From Anaerolineales bacterium (GTDB lineage Bacteria > Chloroflexota > Anaerolineae > Anaerolineales > Villigracilaceae), in the NCBI GenBank assembly GCA_024710905.1, contig JANJTV010000085.1, positions 1-64,000 of the forward strand: a DNA stretch of 64,000 nucleotides. The letters are read 5' to 3'. Position 1 is the first letter of the stretch. Each line of letters begins with the position of its first letter. Below are positions 47,784 to 57,737 of this stretch, in pieces. Below the pieces are notes generated by a model. It worked only from the letters and a program-made list of their open reading frames with translations, made no database searches and was not told the DNA's origin. Position numbers and translations under genes: made by a program.

Positions 47784-49820
47784 CTACACCATGCGAACAT
47801 CAACTGCCACTATGCCAGTAGAATGTACGCGCAGCGGGTTGATTTCAATTTCGTTGATATGTGGGTTCTCGATTGCCAGCCGGGACAGGTTGAGCAGGGC
47901 GTTGATGACCGCCTGCTTATCTACCGCGGGGATTGAGCGGAACCCATCCAGTTTTTTGCCCGCCCAGGTTTCGGTCAACATTTTTTCCGCTTCTGGTGTG
48001 GAGAGTGGGGCCAGGCCGAAGGCAATGTCTTTGAGCCCTTCCACTTCTACGCCACCCGAGCCGAACATCAGGAGCGGGCCAAACTGCGGATCGCGCAGCA
48101 TGCCGAGGATGACCTCCTGGCCGGGGGGCACCTGTCGCTGTATGGTGACTCCTTCCAGCCGCGCGGCAGGGCGGGCCGATGCAACGATTTTGATCAAACG
48201 ATCAAAACCCTGCCTGGCCTGTTCTTCATCTTGAATATTTAATAACACACCACCAACATCTGATTTATGTGAAATGTCCGGGGAGGCGATCTTAAGCACT
48301 ATCGGGAAGCCCACCTCGGCGGCCAACATGGCGGCTTGCTCACGGCTGGCGGCAAGCCTGAGCCGGGCGATGGGAATGCCATAGGCTGCGGCGAGTTCTT
48401 CCGCCGACAGGCCGGGGGATGGTTTTTGGGCGGGCGAACCTGGTGGCCTGGATATTGGCGCGGAGAGAAACTCTGCCCGGCGGGCCAGGGCGGCCAGGGC
48501 TGAGGCAGCCCTCTCGGGGAATGGATAGGGTGGGAATCCGGCGTTAATCAGCACCTGCCGGGCTGGCTTGACCAATTCCGAACCCATCAGGCAAATCAGG
48601 ACAGGTTTTTGGCTATTATGAATCACCCTGGCCAACTGGCGGGCAATTTCTTCAGTGGGGTGATTAGGGGATGGGGGCAGGATGACCAAAGCGCCATGTA
48701 CCTGTTTGTCTTCCAGCAGGAGGGAGAGACAGCCTGCATATTGTTCCGGCGAAGCGGCAGCCAACATGTCTACCGGGTTCTGGGAACTGGCGGCGGGGGG
48801 GAGTAGTTCCCTTAAACGGGAGGTCGTTTCCGGGGAGAGGGAGGCCAATCCCAGCCCGTTGGCGGCCAGCGCATCAGCGGCAATCACGCCCGGCCCGCCG
48901 GCATTGGTCAGGATGGCCATGTTCCGGCCATTCGGCAGGGGGCAGGCCGCCAGCGCACGCGCCCAATCGAACATCTCTTCTGCGCTGTTGGCGCGCAAGA
49001 CGCCGCATTTGGCGAAGGCGGCATCGTAAGCGGTTTCGCTGCCTGCCAGGGCCCCGGTATGGGAGGCGGCTGCCTGCTGCCCGGCGGCGCTTCGCCCGAC
49101 CTTGAGCACCACGATCGGCCTGGCGCGAGAGACCCGGGTGGTCTCGCTGACGAAACGACGTCCGTCTGGGATGCCCTCCAAGTAGAGCGCCAACACACGC
49201 GTATTGGGGTCTGCCGCCACGGGAGCCAGCAGGTCAGTTTCTGTCAGGTCGACCTGATTCCCCAGGGAGACCAGGCGGGAGAAGCCAAAGCCCTCCTGGC
49301 GGCTCCAGTCGATCATTGCGGCGCAGAACGCGCCAGAATGGCTGATGAAAGCGATGTTCCCTTTTGGTGGGGCAGGCGGTGGCAGGAAAGTGGTGTCGAG
49401 CGGCAGGTGGGTGTCGGCAATCCCGATGCAATTGGGGCCGAGCAGCCTCAGGTCGTGCTGGCGGGCAATTTCCAGGCAGCCGGCTTCCAGGGCTGCACCC
49501 TGCGGGCCGGTTTCGCGAAACCCACCGGAAGCAATAATTGCAAAACGTATGCCTGCCGCCGCGCACTCCCTCAGGGCTTGCGGGGTGGCGGCTGCCGGGA
49601 CGATCAACACAGCCAGTTCGGCAGGGGAGGGCAGGTCTTGCAGGCTGGTGTATATGGCCTGTCCAAACAGGCTACCACCCCTCGGGTTTACCAGGTGAAC
49701 CTGCCCCCGGTAGCCGCCGTGGAGCAGGTTGCGCGCCACAGCGTAGCCGAGCTTGCCCGGGTCACTGGACGCGCCAAGCACAACCACCGATCTGGGCGAG
49801 AACAGTCCTTCCAGGCTCAT
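47784..49820 (-). CDS. Acetate/acyl-CoA ligase (NDP-forming) family: CoA-binding + ATP-grasp
   Basis: 678 aa; FSPRSVVVLGASSDPGKLG; GPNCIGI; C-terminal ATP-grasp VVLKIASPDISHKSDVGGV. Confidence 0.92.
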   Translation of the reverse strand: MSLEGLFSPRSVVVLGASSDPGKLGYAVARNLLHGGYRGQVHLVNPRGGSLFGQAIYTSLQDLPSPAELAVLIVPAAATPQALRECAAAGIRFAIIASGGFRETGPQGAALEAGCLEIARQHDLRLLGPNCIGIADTHLPLDTTFLPPPAPPKGNIAFISHSGAFCAAMIDWSRQEGFGFSRLVSLGNQVDLTETDLLAPVAADPNTRVLALYLEGIPDGRRFVSETTRVSRARPIVVLKVGRSAAGQQAAASHTGALAGSETAYDAAFAKCGVLRANSAEEMFDWARALAACPLPNGRNMAILTNAGGPGVIAADALAANGLGLASLSPETTSRLRELLPPAASSQNPVDMLAAASPEQYAGCLSLLLEDKQVHGALVILPPSPNHPTEEIARQLARVIHNSQKPVLICLMGSELVKPARQVLINAGFPPYPFPERAASALAALARRAEFLSAPISRPPGSPAQKPSPGLSAEELAAAYGIPIARLRLAASREQAAMLAAEVGFPIVLKIASPDISHKSDVGGVLLNIQDEEQARQGFDRLIKIVASARPAARLEGVTIQRQVPPGQEVILGMLRDPQFGPLLMFGSGGVEVEGLKDIAFGLAPLSTPEAEKMLTETWAGKKLDGFRSIPAVDKQAVINALLNLSRLAIENPHINEIEINPLRVHSTGIVAVDVRMV

Positions 49821-50332
49821 CCCCAGCGATCCCAGTGAACGACCTCTTCCAGTGTCACACGTCCGCCTTTTTTAGGCGGGGCGGTAAGTTTGCTTGCCTC
49901 CAGCGGGTAGCCAAAGGAAATGCAGATGCGTAATTGCCACTCCTGTGGGAACCCCAGGATCTCACGCGCTTTGTCCGGGTGATAAATGGAAGCCAAGCAC
50001 GAGCCCACGCCCAGTTCCCAGGCGGCCAGTTGCATATAGGCGGCGGCCTGTCCTGCATCGAACAGGGTCTGGAATTTCTCGTCGGGGAATGGTGTCAGGA
50101 TAGCCACGCCCAACCCGGCCCCGGCCAGGTGACCGGCCCACTCGCCAAGTTCAGAGATGGCTTTTAGCACCTGTTTGTCGCGCATCGCAATGAAGCGCCA
50201 GGGCTGGGTGTTTTTGGAAGACTGCGAGCGCCGCCCGGCATTCAGGATGGCGCGCACGGTCTCCTCCGGCAATGGCTGGTCGGTAAACTTGCGCACAGCG
50301 CGTTTGGTACGAATCGCATCGGCAACTTGCAT
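49817..50332 (-). CDS. Nitroreductase family protein
   Basis: RTKRAVRKFTDQPLPEETVRAILNAGRRSQSSKNTQPWRFI. Confidence 0.92.
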   Translation of the reverse strand: MQVADAIRTKRAVRKFTDQPLPEETVRAILNAGRRSQSSKNTQPWRFIAMRDKQVLKAISELGEWAGHLAGAGLGVAILTPFPDEKFQTLFDAGQAAAYMQLAAWELGVGSCLASIYHPDKAREILGFPQEWQLRICISFGYPLEASKLTAPPKKGGRVTLEEVVHWDRWG

Positions 50333-50385
50333 ATTTCCTCCTGTAGTTCAGTGAACCGTTTTCCGGTACGAGTATAATCCCACTC

Positions 50386-50823
50386 ATGGAAGAAAAACCG
50401 TCCTTTCGCCCGTTCTTTTTCCCGGCCCTGCTCATGGCACTCGGCGGCTGGGGTTTGCTGGCCATACTGGTCAATTACACCCTGCCGACTGTCTGGCCGC
50501 GTTGGGCTTTTTTTGCCCTGATTGTGCTGGGTACTACCGGCGCGGCCCTGCCTTTTACCTACCTACTCAATGCCCGTTTTGCCAACCCTGAAAAACCTTT
50601 CCCGGCGGCAGCGGTCTCACGCCAGGCCACCTGGGTGGGTGTTTTCGTCTCCATGCTTGCCTGGCTGCTGATTGGCCGCGTGCTTAACCTGACGCTCGCC
50701 ATCTGGCTGGGGCTGGGGCTGGTTGGCATCGAAGTCCTTCTGCGCCTGCGCGAGAACAGCCAACCCGCACTGCCTCAGTCGCCTCGTTCGCCTGTCTCCA
50801 TGCCAGAAGACGAGACCCCCTGA
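50386..50823 (+). CDS. Membrane protein, unknown
   Basis: 145 aa, ~4 TM; 3 nt upstream of selA. Confidence 0.65.
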   Translation: MEEKPSFRPFFFPALLMALGGWGLLAILVNYTLPTVWPRWAFFALIVLGTTGAALPFTYLLNARFANPEKPFPAAAVSRQATWVGVFVSMLAWLLIGRVLNLTLAIWLGLGLVGIEVLLRLRENSQPALPQSPRSPVSMPEDETP

Positions 50824-50826
50824 ACC

Positions 50827-52176
50827 ATGCCCCTGCGCGACATTCCCTCCGTTGAACAACTTTTGCAGCAGGCCGGACCGCTGGCGGCTGAGTATGGCCG
50901 TCCGCTGCTTACCCGCGCCATTCGCGAGACCTTGCAGGACGTTCGGCAGGATGTCCAGGCGGGAGGTTCCATCCCGCCTCAGCAGGAGACCCTGCAACAG
51001 GTCCGCTCCCGCCTGGCAGGCTGGACGCAGGCCACGCTCGAGCCGGTCATCAACGCCACGGGCGTGATCCTGCACACCAATCTGGGTCGCGCGCCGCTTA
51101 GCCGGGCGGCTACCCGGGCCATGCAGGCGGTTTCGGCAGATTATTCCACCCTGGAGTTTGACCTGCAAACTGGCAAGCGTGGTTCGCGCCTGGTGCATGC
51201 CGGGCAGGTGCTGAAAGAATTGACCGGTGCAGGAGATGCAATGGTAGTCAACAATTGCGCTTCGGCGGTCCTGCTGGTGCTGGCGGCACTGGCAAAAAAC
51301 AAAAAGGTGATTATTCCCCGTTCGCAGTTGGTTGAGATTGGTGGCGGGTTCCGTGTTCCTGATGTGATGAAGCAAAGCGGTGCAAAGCTGGTGGAGATTG
51401 GCACAACCAACAAATTGCACCTGCACGATGTGAATGAAGCGCTCGAAGAGAACCCCGGCGCGTTGGTGATGCGGGCGCATCGTTCCAATTTCCGGCTGGT
51501 CGGTTTTACGGAAGAGCCAGGCCTGGCAGAGACGGTCGCTGCTGCGCATAGGCACGAAAGCATCTTGCTGGATGACCTGGGTTCCGGCGCATTGATGGAT
51601 GTTGAAAAATATGGCCTGAGTCACGAGCCGACTGTCCAGGAATCCCTGGCTGCCGGGGCGGATGTCATCATGTTCTCCGGCGATAAACTGCTTGGCGGGC
51701 CGCAGGCGGGCATCATTTTAGGTCGGGCTGACCTGCTGGTGAAAATAAGGAAACATCCCCTTGCCCGGGCCGTCCGTGCGGACAAGGCCTGCCTGGCTGC
51801 CCTGACCGCCACCCTGCTGCATTACCTGAAAGATGAAGCTGAACGTGAAATTCCCATCTGGCGGATGATTTCTACCCCACTGGAACAACTCAAAGCCAGG
51901 GCCGAAGCCTGGCAACGGGAAACCAGCCTGGGGGAGGTCGCGCGTTCGGAATCCACCATTGGCGGAGGCAGCCTGCCTGGCGAGACCCTGCCGACCTTTG
52001 TGCTTTCCATCCCTGTATCCTCCCCTGACAAAATGCTGGCAAAACTACGCAGCCACAGCCCGCCAGTCATTGCCCGCACCGAAAATGACAGGCTGTTGTT
52101 TGATCCGCGAACGGTGACGGAAGAACAGGACCAGATTTTATCCAGGGCAATCCTTGCATTACAAATTCAAAGGTGA
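50827..52176 (+). CDS. selA: L-seryl-tRNA(Sec) selenium transferase
   Basis: 449 aa; VINATGVILHTNLGRAPLS; FSGDKLLGGPQAG PLP-Lys motif. Confidence 0.95.
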   Translation: MPLRDIPSVEQLLQQAGPLAAEYGRPLLTRAIRETLQDVRQDVQAGGSIPPQQETLQQVRSRLAGWTQATLEPVINATGVILHTNLGRAPLSRAATRAMQAVSADYSTLEFDLQTGKRGSRLVHAGQVLKELTGAGDAMVVNNCASAVLLVLAALAKNKKVIIPRSQLVEIGGGFRVPDVMKQSGAKLVEIGTTNKLHLHDVNEALEENPGALVMRAHRSNFRLVGFTEEPGLAETVAAAHRHESILLDDLGSGALMDVEKYGLSHEPTVQESLAAGADVIMFSGDKLLGGPQAGIILGRADLLVKIRKHPLARAVRADKACLAALTATLLHYLKDEAEREIPIWRMISTPLEQLKARAEAWQRETSLGEVARSESTIGGGSLPGETLPTFVLSIPVSSPDKMLAKLRSHSPPVIARTENDRLLFDPRTVTEEQDQILSRAILALQIQR

Positions 52177-52180
52177 CACA

Positions 52181-52798
52181 ATGCAAACCCTGACCATCCC
52201 GATTAAATCGCCGAAAGAATTGCCAAAACTGGTATTCCCGCAAACCTGCCTGAACTGCGGTCAGCCGAAAGCTGGCACACGCGGTATTTCGCTGGATGTA
52301 AGCCCTTCTTCGAGCAAGCGTTCCATCTTTCTGGAATTGGAACCACCGCTGTGCACGGCTTGTATTGCGCTTGAGAACCGGCTGGAGTGGTTTTCCCTGT
52401 TGACGTTTACCATCAGCGCGTTTGTGTTGGGCGGCCTGACTTTCCTAATGTTGTTCCTGTTCTTGCCGGTCTCTGATTTGTGGGATTGGTTGGGGATTGA
52501 GACCTTCCGTCGTTCCTGGCTGGCCTCTACTACATTGGCTGGAGCTGGGGCATTACTGGTGGCTGTTGTTGGCGGTACAGTCACCGAGCTCGTTGTGAAA
52601 ACCCTGGCCTCCACTTGGTATGGTCGCTTGCTTGCGGCCCGCCCGTTGACGATTTTTTCACTTTTGTCTGAGTCGCAGGATGTGGTTGGCCTGCGCGCCC
52701 AATTAACCCCCGATAAAAAAGCCCTGGTATTGACCTTTGAACAGGATGCCATTGCAGCAGAATTTGTCGTGCTGAATGGGCTGGTCGGGAAAGATTAA
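52181..52798 (+). CDS. Membrane protein with N-terminal CxxC, unknown
   Basis: From MQTLTIPIKSPKELPKLVFPQTCLNCGQPK; two TM segments. Confidence 0.6.
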   Translation: MQTLTIPIKSPKELPKLVFPQTCLNCGQPKAGTRGISLDVSPSSSKRSIFLELEPPLCTACIALENRLEWFSLLTFTISAFVLGGLTFLMLFLFLPVSDLWDWLGIETFRRSWLASTTLAGAGALLVAVVGGTVTELVVKTLASTWYGRLLAARPLTIFSLLSESQDVVGLRAQLTPDKKALVLTFEQDAIAAEFVVLNGLVGKD

Positions 52799-52818
52799 AA
52801 CATTTTTGTGGAGTTGGA

Positions 52819-54066
52819 ATGAAATCTGACCTTGATGCACTGATGCAACAAAAAAACCTGGATGGCCTGGTGGTTTTTGGCAATGCCGAACATAACCCGC
52901 CCATGACCTACCTGACTGGCGGCGGGCATGTTTCTGCCGCTACGCTGATTAAAAAGCGCGGCGCGGCCCCGGTGATTTTTGTCAATGGCATGGAGCGCGA
53001 CGAAGCGGCAAAAAGCGGCCTGGAGGTACGCCTGCTGGATAGCTACCCCTGGCAGGAGATGCTCAAGGAAGCGGGTGGCGACATGGCCTTAATGTCTGCC
53101 GTGCGGCTCAAGCGTATGTTCGATGATCTGGGTGTTACCGGGCGAATTGGCCTGTACGGGCATACCGATCTTTCGTCCCAGTTTGCCGTGTTGACCCACC
53201 TGCAGCGCCTTGCGCCGGAGATCACGCTGGTTGGCGAGTCGCGCGAAGCCTCATTGTTTAACCTGGCCATGGAAACCAAAGAGCCGGGCGAAGTGGAGCG
53301 AATCCGCCGGGTGGGAAGCATTACCACAGAAGTGGTGGGCCTGACAGCCGAATACCTGACCAGCCGCGATGTTCGCGCAGATGAAGTCTTGCTTAACGAA
53401 GATGGAACACCGCTGACGATTGGGGATGTGAAAAAGAAAATCAACTTGTGGCTGGCCGAGCGGGGTGTTTCACCCACCGCAGGCTATATCTTTGCCATTG
53501 GCCGGGATGCCGGTGTACCACACTCGCAGGGCAACCATGAAGACCTGTTGCGGCTGGGCCAGACCATTGTTTTTGACATTTACCCGCAAGAGAACGGCGG
53601 CGGGTATTTCTATGACTTCACCCGCACCTGGAGCCTGGGGTATGCCACCCCGGAAGCGCAAAAGTTATACGACCAGGTCAAGGATGTCTATGAAAAAGTG
53701 ATCGAGAACCTCGACCTGAACGCGGTCTTCAAGGAATACCAGAACCTGGTGTGCGATGAGTTCGAGAAGAACGGACATCCCACCCCGCGCACGGTCAAAG
53801 CCCCGCTGCAGGGTTACGTCCACAGCCTGGGGCATGGCGTGGGCCTGAACATTCACGAACGCCCGTGGAGCGGCCTGACTGCTGATGATAGCAATAAGCT
53901 CAGACCGGGCGTGGTAATTACCATTGAGCCAGGGTTGTATTATCCGGAGCAGGGCATGGGCTTCCGTATTGAAGATAGTTATTACGTCCGCCCGGATGGT
54001 GTGATGGAAAAACTGGCCGAGTACCCGTATGATTTCGTCCTGCCGATGAAAAAGTGGAAGAAGTGA
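52819..54066 (+). CDS. M24 family peptidase (Xaa-Pro peptidase-like)
   Basis: VFDIYPQENGGGYFYDFTRTWSLG, HSLGHGVGLNIHERPW, ITIEPGLYYPEQGMGFRIED. Confidence 0.92.
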   Translation: MKSDLDALMQQKNLDGLVVFGNAEHNPPMTYLTGGGHVSAATLIKKRGAAPVIFVNGMERDEAAKSGLEVRLLDSYPWQEMLKEAGGDMALMSAVRLKRMFDDLGVTGRIGLYGHTDLSSQFAVLTHLQRLAPEITLVGESREASLFNLAMETKEPGEVERIRRVGSITTEVVGLTAEYLTSRDVRADEVLLNEDGTPLTIGDVKKKINLWLAERGVSPTAGYIFAIGRDAGVPHSQGNHEDLLRLGQTIVFDIYPQENGGGYFYDFTRTWSLGYATPEAQKLYDQVKDVYEKVIENLDLNAVFKEYQNLVCDEFEKNGHPTPRTVKAPLQGYVHSLGHGVGLNIHERPWSGLTADDSNKLRPGVVITIEPGLYYPEQGMGFRIEDSYYVRPDGVMEKLAEYPYDFVLPMKKWKK

Positions 54067-55109
54067 CCCATATCCTGGCGATTGAAACCTCCTGCGACGA
54101 AACCGCCGCCGCTGTTGTGCACGACGGGCGGAGTTTGCTTTCGTCAGTAGTGGCCTCCCAAATGGAGATGCACGCCCGTTATGGAGGCGTTTATCCTGAA
54201 GTTGCTTCCCGCCAGCATGTGTTGACCATTTTACCGGTCGTTGAAGAAACCCTGCACAAGGCCAGACTGTCGCTTGCGGATGTGGATGCCATTGCTGTGA
54301 CGCAAGGCCCCGGCCTGGCTGGTTCGCTGGTGGTCGGCATGAATGCCGCCAAAGGGTTGGTGCTGGGCACGGGCAAGCCGCTGGTAGGCGTCAACCACCT
54401 CGAAGGGCACATCTATGCAGCCTGGCTGCACGAAGCCTCCCAGCCTACCCCGCCCGCGCCGGATTTTCCCTTGCTGGCATTGCTGGCATCCGGTGGGCAC
54501 ACTGAGCTGGATTTAATGACCGGGCACCTGAACTACCGGCGTCTTGGCGCGACCAATGACGACGCGGCAGGCGAAGCCTTCGATAAAACTGCCCGCCTGT
54601 TGGGCCTTGCTTACCCCGGCGGCCCGGCCATCCAAAAGGCGGCTGAGGAGGGCGACTCGCAAGCATTTAAGTTCACCCGCCCGAAGGCCGAAGCCGAATT
54701 TGATTTTTCCTTCAGCGGCCTTAAAACGGCGGTGTTATATCTCGTTCGCAACCTTGAAAAAAATGGCCAGCCCATCCCGGTCAACGATATTGCTGCCAGC
54801 TTCCAGCGGGCGGTGGTGGATTACCTGATTAATCAGACTGTGGCTGCAGCCCGAGCGCACAAGGCGAAGAATCTCCTGCTGGCAGGCGGTGTTTCTGCCA
54901 ACCTGTCTTTACGCCAGGCTTTCCTAAACTTGCAGAACGACGGATTCACGGTTCATATCCCCCCGTTTGCCTATTGCACAGACAATGCCGCCATGATTGC
55001 CGCCGCCGGACACCAGCGCTTTGTGGGCGGGTATCTTTCCAATCTGGGGATGGATGTATTGCCCACCTGGCCGATAACCAGGGCCAGCGAGCAATACCTG
55101 CAAAAATAA
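54054..55109 (+). CDS. tsaD: tRNA N6-adenosine threonylcarbamoyltransferase TsaD
   Basis: ILAIETSCDETAAAVV, GGVYPEVASRQHV, GGVSANLSLR. GTG start; 54063 GTG is an alternative. Confidence 0.97.
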   Translation: MEEVTHILAIETSCDETAAAVVHDGRSLLSSVVASQMEMHARYGGVYPEVASRQHVLTILPVVEETLHKARLSLADVDAIAVTQGPGLAGSLVVGMNAAKGLVLGTGKPLVGVNHLEGHIYAAWLHEASQPTPPAPDFPLLALLASGGHTELDLMTGHLNYRRLGATNDDAAGEAFDKTARLLGLAYPGGPAIQKAAEEGDSQAFKFTRPKAEAEFDFSFSGLKTAVLYLVRNLEKNGQPIPVNDIAASFQRAVVDYLINQTVAAARAHKAKNLLLAGGVSANLSLRQAFLNLQNDGFTVHIPPFAYCTDNAAMIAAAGHQRFVGGYLSNLGMDVLPTWPITRASEQYLQK

Positions 55110-55137
55110 TCTCCCTGCAGAGCAGCTATAAAAACCC

Positions 55138-55359
55138 AACCCCCGTATCGGACCGGCCCAGGTCCACGGGGGTTGTTTGCCGGGTGCCCCCGGCAGAGGA
55201 GAATGCATCTATATTTTGCCAGCACCACCTAAAATGAACATGAACAAGAATTAAGAACCAGATAAGAATTTCGGCTATTAAAACCCCAAACCGCCGTGGG
55301 GTAGGCCCTTACCCGCTGGCGGTTTGTTTTGGAGAATGCAATCTTATTTTCGCATTCTC
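55138..55359. repeat. Intergenic cassette of consecutive hairpins
   Basis: Stems AACCCCCGT/ACGGGGGTT (55138-55174), GCCGGG/CCCGGC (55179-55194), AAACCGCC/GGCGGTTT (55288-55325), GAGAATGC/GCATTCTC (55332-55359); GGAGAATGCA repeated at 55198 and 55331. Confidence 0.6.
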
Positions 55360-55403
55360 TGCTAAATTGCGGATGAAAAAAAGGTAAGTGTTGGGTGAGA
55401 AAA

Positions 55404-56057
55404 TCAGCCTGCCAGGGCATCCAGGAGCTGCTGTTTGGTGATGCGCCCCTCGCGCAGGATGACCGGTTTGCCGGAACTGCAATCCACCACCGTACTGGGT
55501 AGGCCGCCGGGGGTGACCCCGCCATCCAGCACCAGGTCAATTTTGCCTTGTAGTTGGGTCAGCACGCCTGCCGCGGTGGATGCCCCGGATTGCCCGATCA
55601 GGTTGGCCGATGTTACCGCCAGCGGGCCAGTTAATTTTAGTAAATCCTGTGTTGGGGAAAAATCAGGGATGCGCACCCCGATGGTTGACAGGGAGGAAAC
55701 CGCATTGGGGATGTTCGGGTGGCGCGGCAGCACCAGTGTTAGTGGGCCGGGCCAAAACTTCTCCGCCAAGCGTACATCCATCTGGCTCATACCGGCTGCA
55801 ATTCGCCCAATCTGACCCATATCGCCAGCCAGCACAGGGATGGCCTTTTCTGTGCCGCGCCCTTTAACGTCATAGATGCGGCTGACGGCCATTTCATCCA
55901 GCACCATGGCGCCAATGCCATAAACGGTATCGGTTGGGAAAGCCACCAGCCCGCCCCCTGTCAGGACTTCCAGGGCGGAAGCCAGCGCTTGGGGGTCACT
56001 GATTGACAATACGCGTGTATTCACATCCTTCTTATACCCCAAAATTGGTAGAAGCAA
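55404..56057 (-). CDS. L-threonylcarbamoyladenylate synthase, short TsaC/YrdC type
   Basis: 217 aa; GGLVAFPTDTVYGIGAMV, SANLIGQSGAST. True start may be slightly internal. Confidence 0.9.
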   Translation of the reverse strand: MLLPILGYKKDVNTRVLSISDPQALASALEVLTGGGLVAFPTDTVYGIGAMVLDEMAVSRIYDVKGRGTEKAIPVLAGDMGQIGRIAAGMSQMDVRLAEKFWPGPLTLVLPRHPNIPNAVSSLSTIGVRIPDFSPTQDLLKLTGPLAVTSANLIGQSGASTAAGVLTQLQGKIDLVLDGGVTPGGLPSTVVDCSSGKPVILREGRITKQQLLDALAG

Positions 56058-56065
56058 TATAGGAA

Positions 56066-56902
56066 TTAAGTTTCAATTTTGAGCAGGCGGTCATGCCCGG
56101 CCAGGTCTTTCAGGATGTGAATGGATGCCCCGCCAAACTGGCCGCCAGCCAGTTTGTGAACGGCCTTCCCCAAGGTAGATTCAATCTCCACCAAGAGCAG
56201 CCCCCCCGTAGCTGCTCTCTGTTTCGAGGCCGCCAGCAGCCTGCGGATGACCTCAAGCCCACCTGGCCCGCCGTCCAGCGCCAGGGTGGGCTCCCGGCCG
56301 TAGACGTCCAATCCGTGCAAGATGTCGGTCGGGATGTAGGGTGGGTTGGATAGGATCAGGTCGTATTGCGATGCGCTTTGTGCTTCAGGGAACAGATCGG
56401 TTTGATGGAATAGGATACGCGTATCCAGGCCGTGTTTTTTGGCATTTTGGTGGGCGATGATTAGTGCATCTGGCGAAATGTCGGTTGCGTCGATTTGAGC
56501 GGCTGGCAGGTGTTTTGCCATGCTGATGGCAATTGCGCCCGAGCCAGTACCAATATCAATTAAACGGTAGGCAGGCTTAGGGTGTGCCCGCGCCCAGGCC
56601 AGGGCTTCTTCCACCAGCAGTTCGGTTTCTGGGCGGGGAATTAGCACGACGGGCGAAACATCAAATTCCATCCCGAAGAATTCCCAGCAGCCGAGGATGT
56701 ACGGCAGGGGCATGCCGCTGGCGAATTGTTCCATATAAAGTTGCAGGTGTTCCTGCTGGTTTGCATTGAGCGTGTGTTCCGGGTGGGTGGCCAGCCAGGT
56801 TTTGTTAACGCCCAGGACATGCGCCAAGAGCACCTGGGCCTCGAGCGGTGGCAGGCGCTTTTTGAGTTGTTGCAGGGTCTGGCTAATCGTTGGCGCTTCC
56901 AA
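56066..56902 (-). CDS. prmC: Peptide chain release factor N5-glutamine methyltransferase
   Basis: VVLIPRPETELLVEEAL, DIGTGSGAIAISMAK, LILSNPPYIPTDIL. Confidence 0.95.
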   Translation of the reverse strand: MEAPTISQTLQQLKKRLPPLEAQVLLAHVLGVNKTWLATHPEHTLNANQQEHLQLYMEQFASGMPLPYILGCWEFFGMEFDVSPVVLIPRPETELLVEEALAWARAHPKPAYRLIDIGTGSGAIAISMAKHLPAAQIDATDISPDALIIAHQNAKKHGLDTRILFHQTDLFPEAQSASQYDLILSNPPYIPTDILHGLDVYGREPTLALDGGPGGLEVIRRLLAASKQRAATGGLLLVEIESTLGKAVHKLAGGQFGGASIHILKDLAGHDRLLKIET

Positions 56903-57737
56903 ATAGCAGGCTGTCGAAAATGGTGTTCTGGAAGATGATGAAGATCACCACTACCGGGATGGACATGATCAATGAGAGCGCGCCAATGTGGCTCCAGGGC
57001 AGGGCGCTGCCGAACTGGGCATTAATCATGGTGTAGATGGTCATGGAGAGAGTGACTGTGTCCGGGCGTTCCACGAATAGCCAGCCCAGGGCAAACTCGG
57101 AATAACCCATCAGGAAAGCGATCAGCGCCGAGACGGCCAGGCTGGGCAGGGCCAGTGGCAGGCTGATGCGCCAGAAAGTGGTGAAATCACCTGCGCCGTC
57201 CAGGTAGGCGGCTTCTTCAAGTTCTTTCGGCACCGCCTGGAAGGCGGCGCGCATGTTCCAGATGCAGAACGGCATGGCAAAGGCGGCATAAACAATGACC
57301 AGTGCCATGAGCGTGGTGCGAATCTTGAGAATGCTCAAGATGATGTAGAGCGGGGTCATGAAGGCCACCGGTGGCAGCAGGGCAGTCAACAAAAGCACAA
57401 ACAGCCCGGCCTGCCGACCGGGGAAGCGGAATCGGGCAAAGGCATAGGCCAGGCTCAGGCCAAGTGCGAGGGCCAGCCCGGCTGCACCGAGTGAGGCTGT
57501 CAGGCTGTTGCCGAGCAGGGTGGTGAAGGCCACGTTCTGGTAGGGTTTATCAAGTACTTTTTCGAAGGCGTTCAGCGAGAACTCTTTCGGGAAGAAATGG
57601 AATTCAGTCGGGCGGCTGGTGAGTGCACCGTCGAAAGCCAGACGGGCTGTGCCCCAGATGGGTACCAGCACGTAGAGTGCGATTACCAGCAAGACAAACT
57701 GGCTCAATACCTGGCGCAGGAAAGACATTTTACGCAT
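56883..57737 (-). CDS. Carbohydrate ABC transporter permease, MalG-like
   Basis: 284 aa, 6 TM; EAA loop ELEEAAYLDGAGDFTTFWRISLPLALP. Confidence 0.93.
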   Translation of the reverse strand: MRKMSFLRQVLSQFVLLVIALYVLVPIWGTARLAFDGALTSRPTEFHFFPKEFSLNAFEKVLDKPYQNVAFTTLLGNSLTASLGAAGLALALGLSLAYAFARFRFPGRQAGLFVLLLTALLPPVAFMTPLYIILSILKIRTTLMALVIVYAAFAMPFCIWNMRAAFQAVPKELEEAAYLDGAGDFTTFWRISLPLALPSLAVSALIAFLMGYSEFALGWLFVERPDTVTLSMTIYTMINAQFGSALPWSHIGALSLIMSIPVVVIFIIFQNTIFDSLLFGSAND

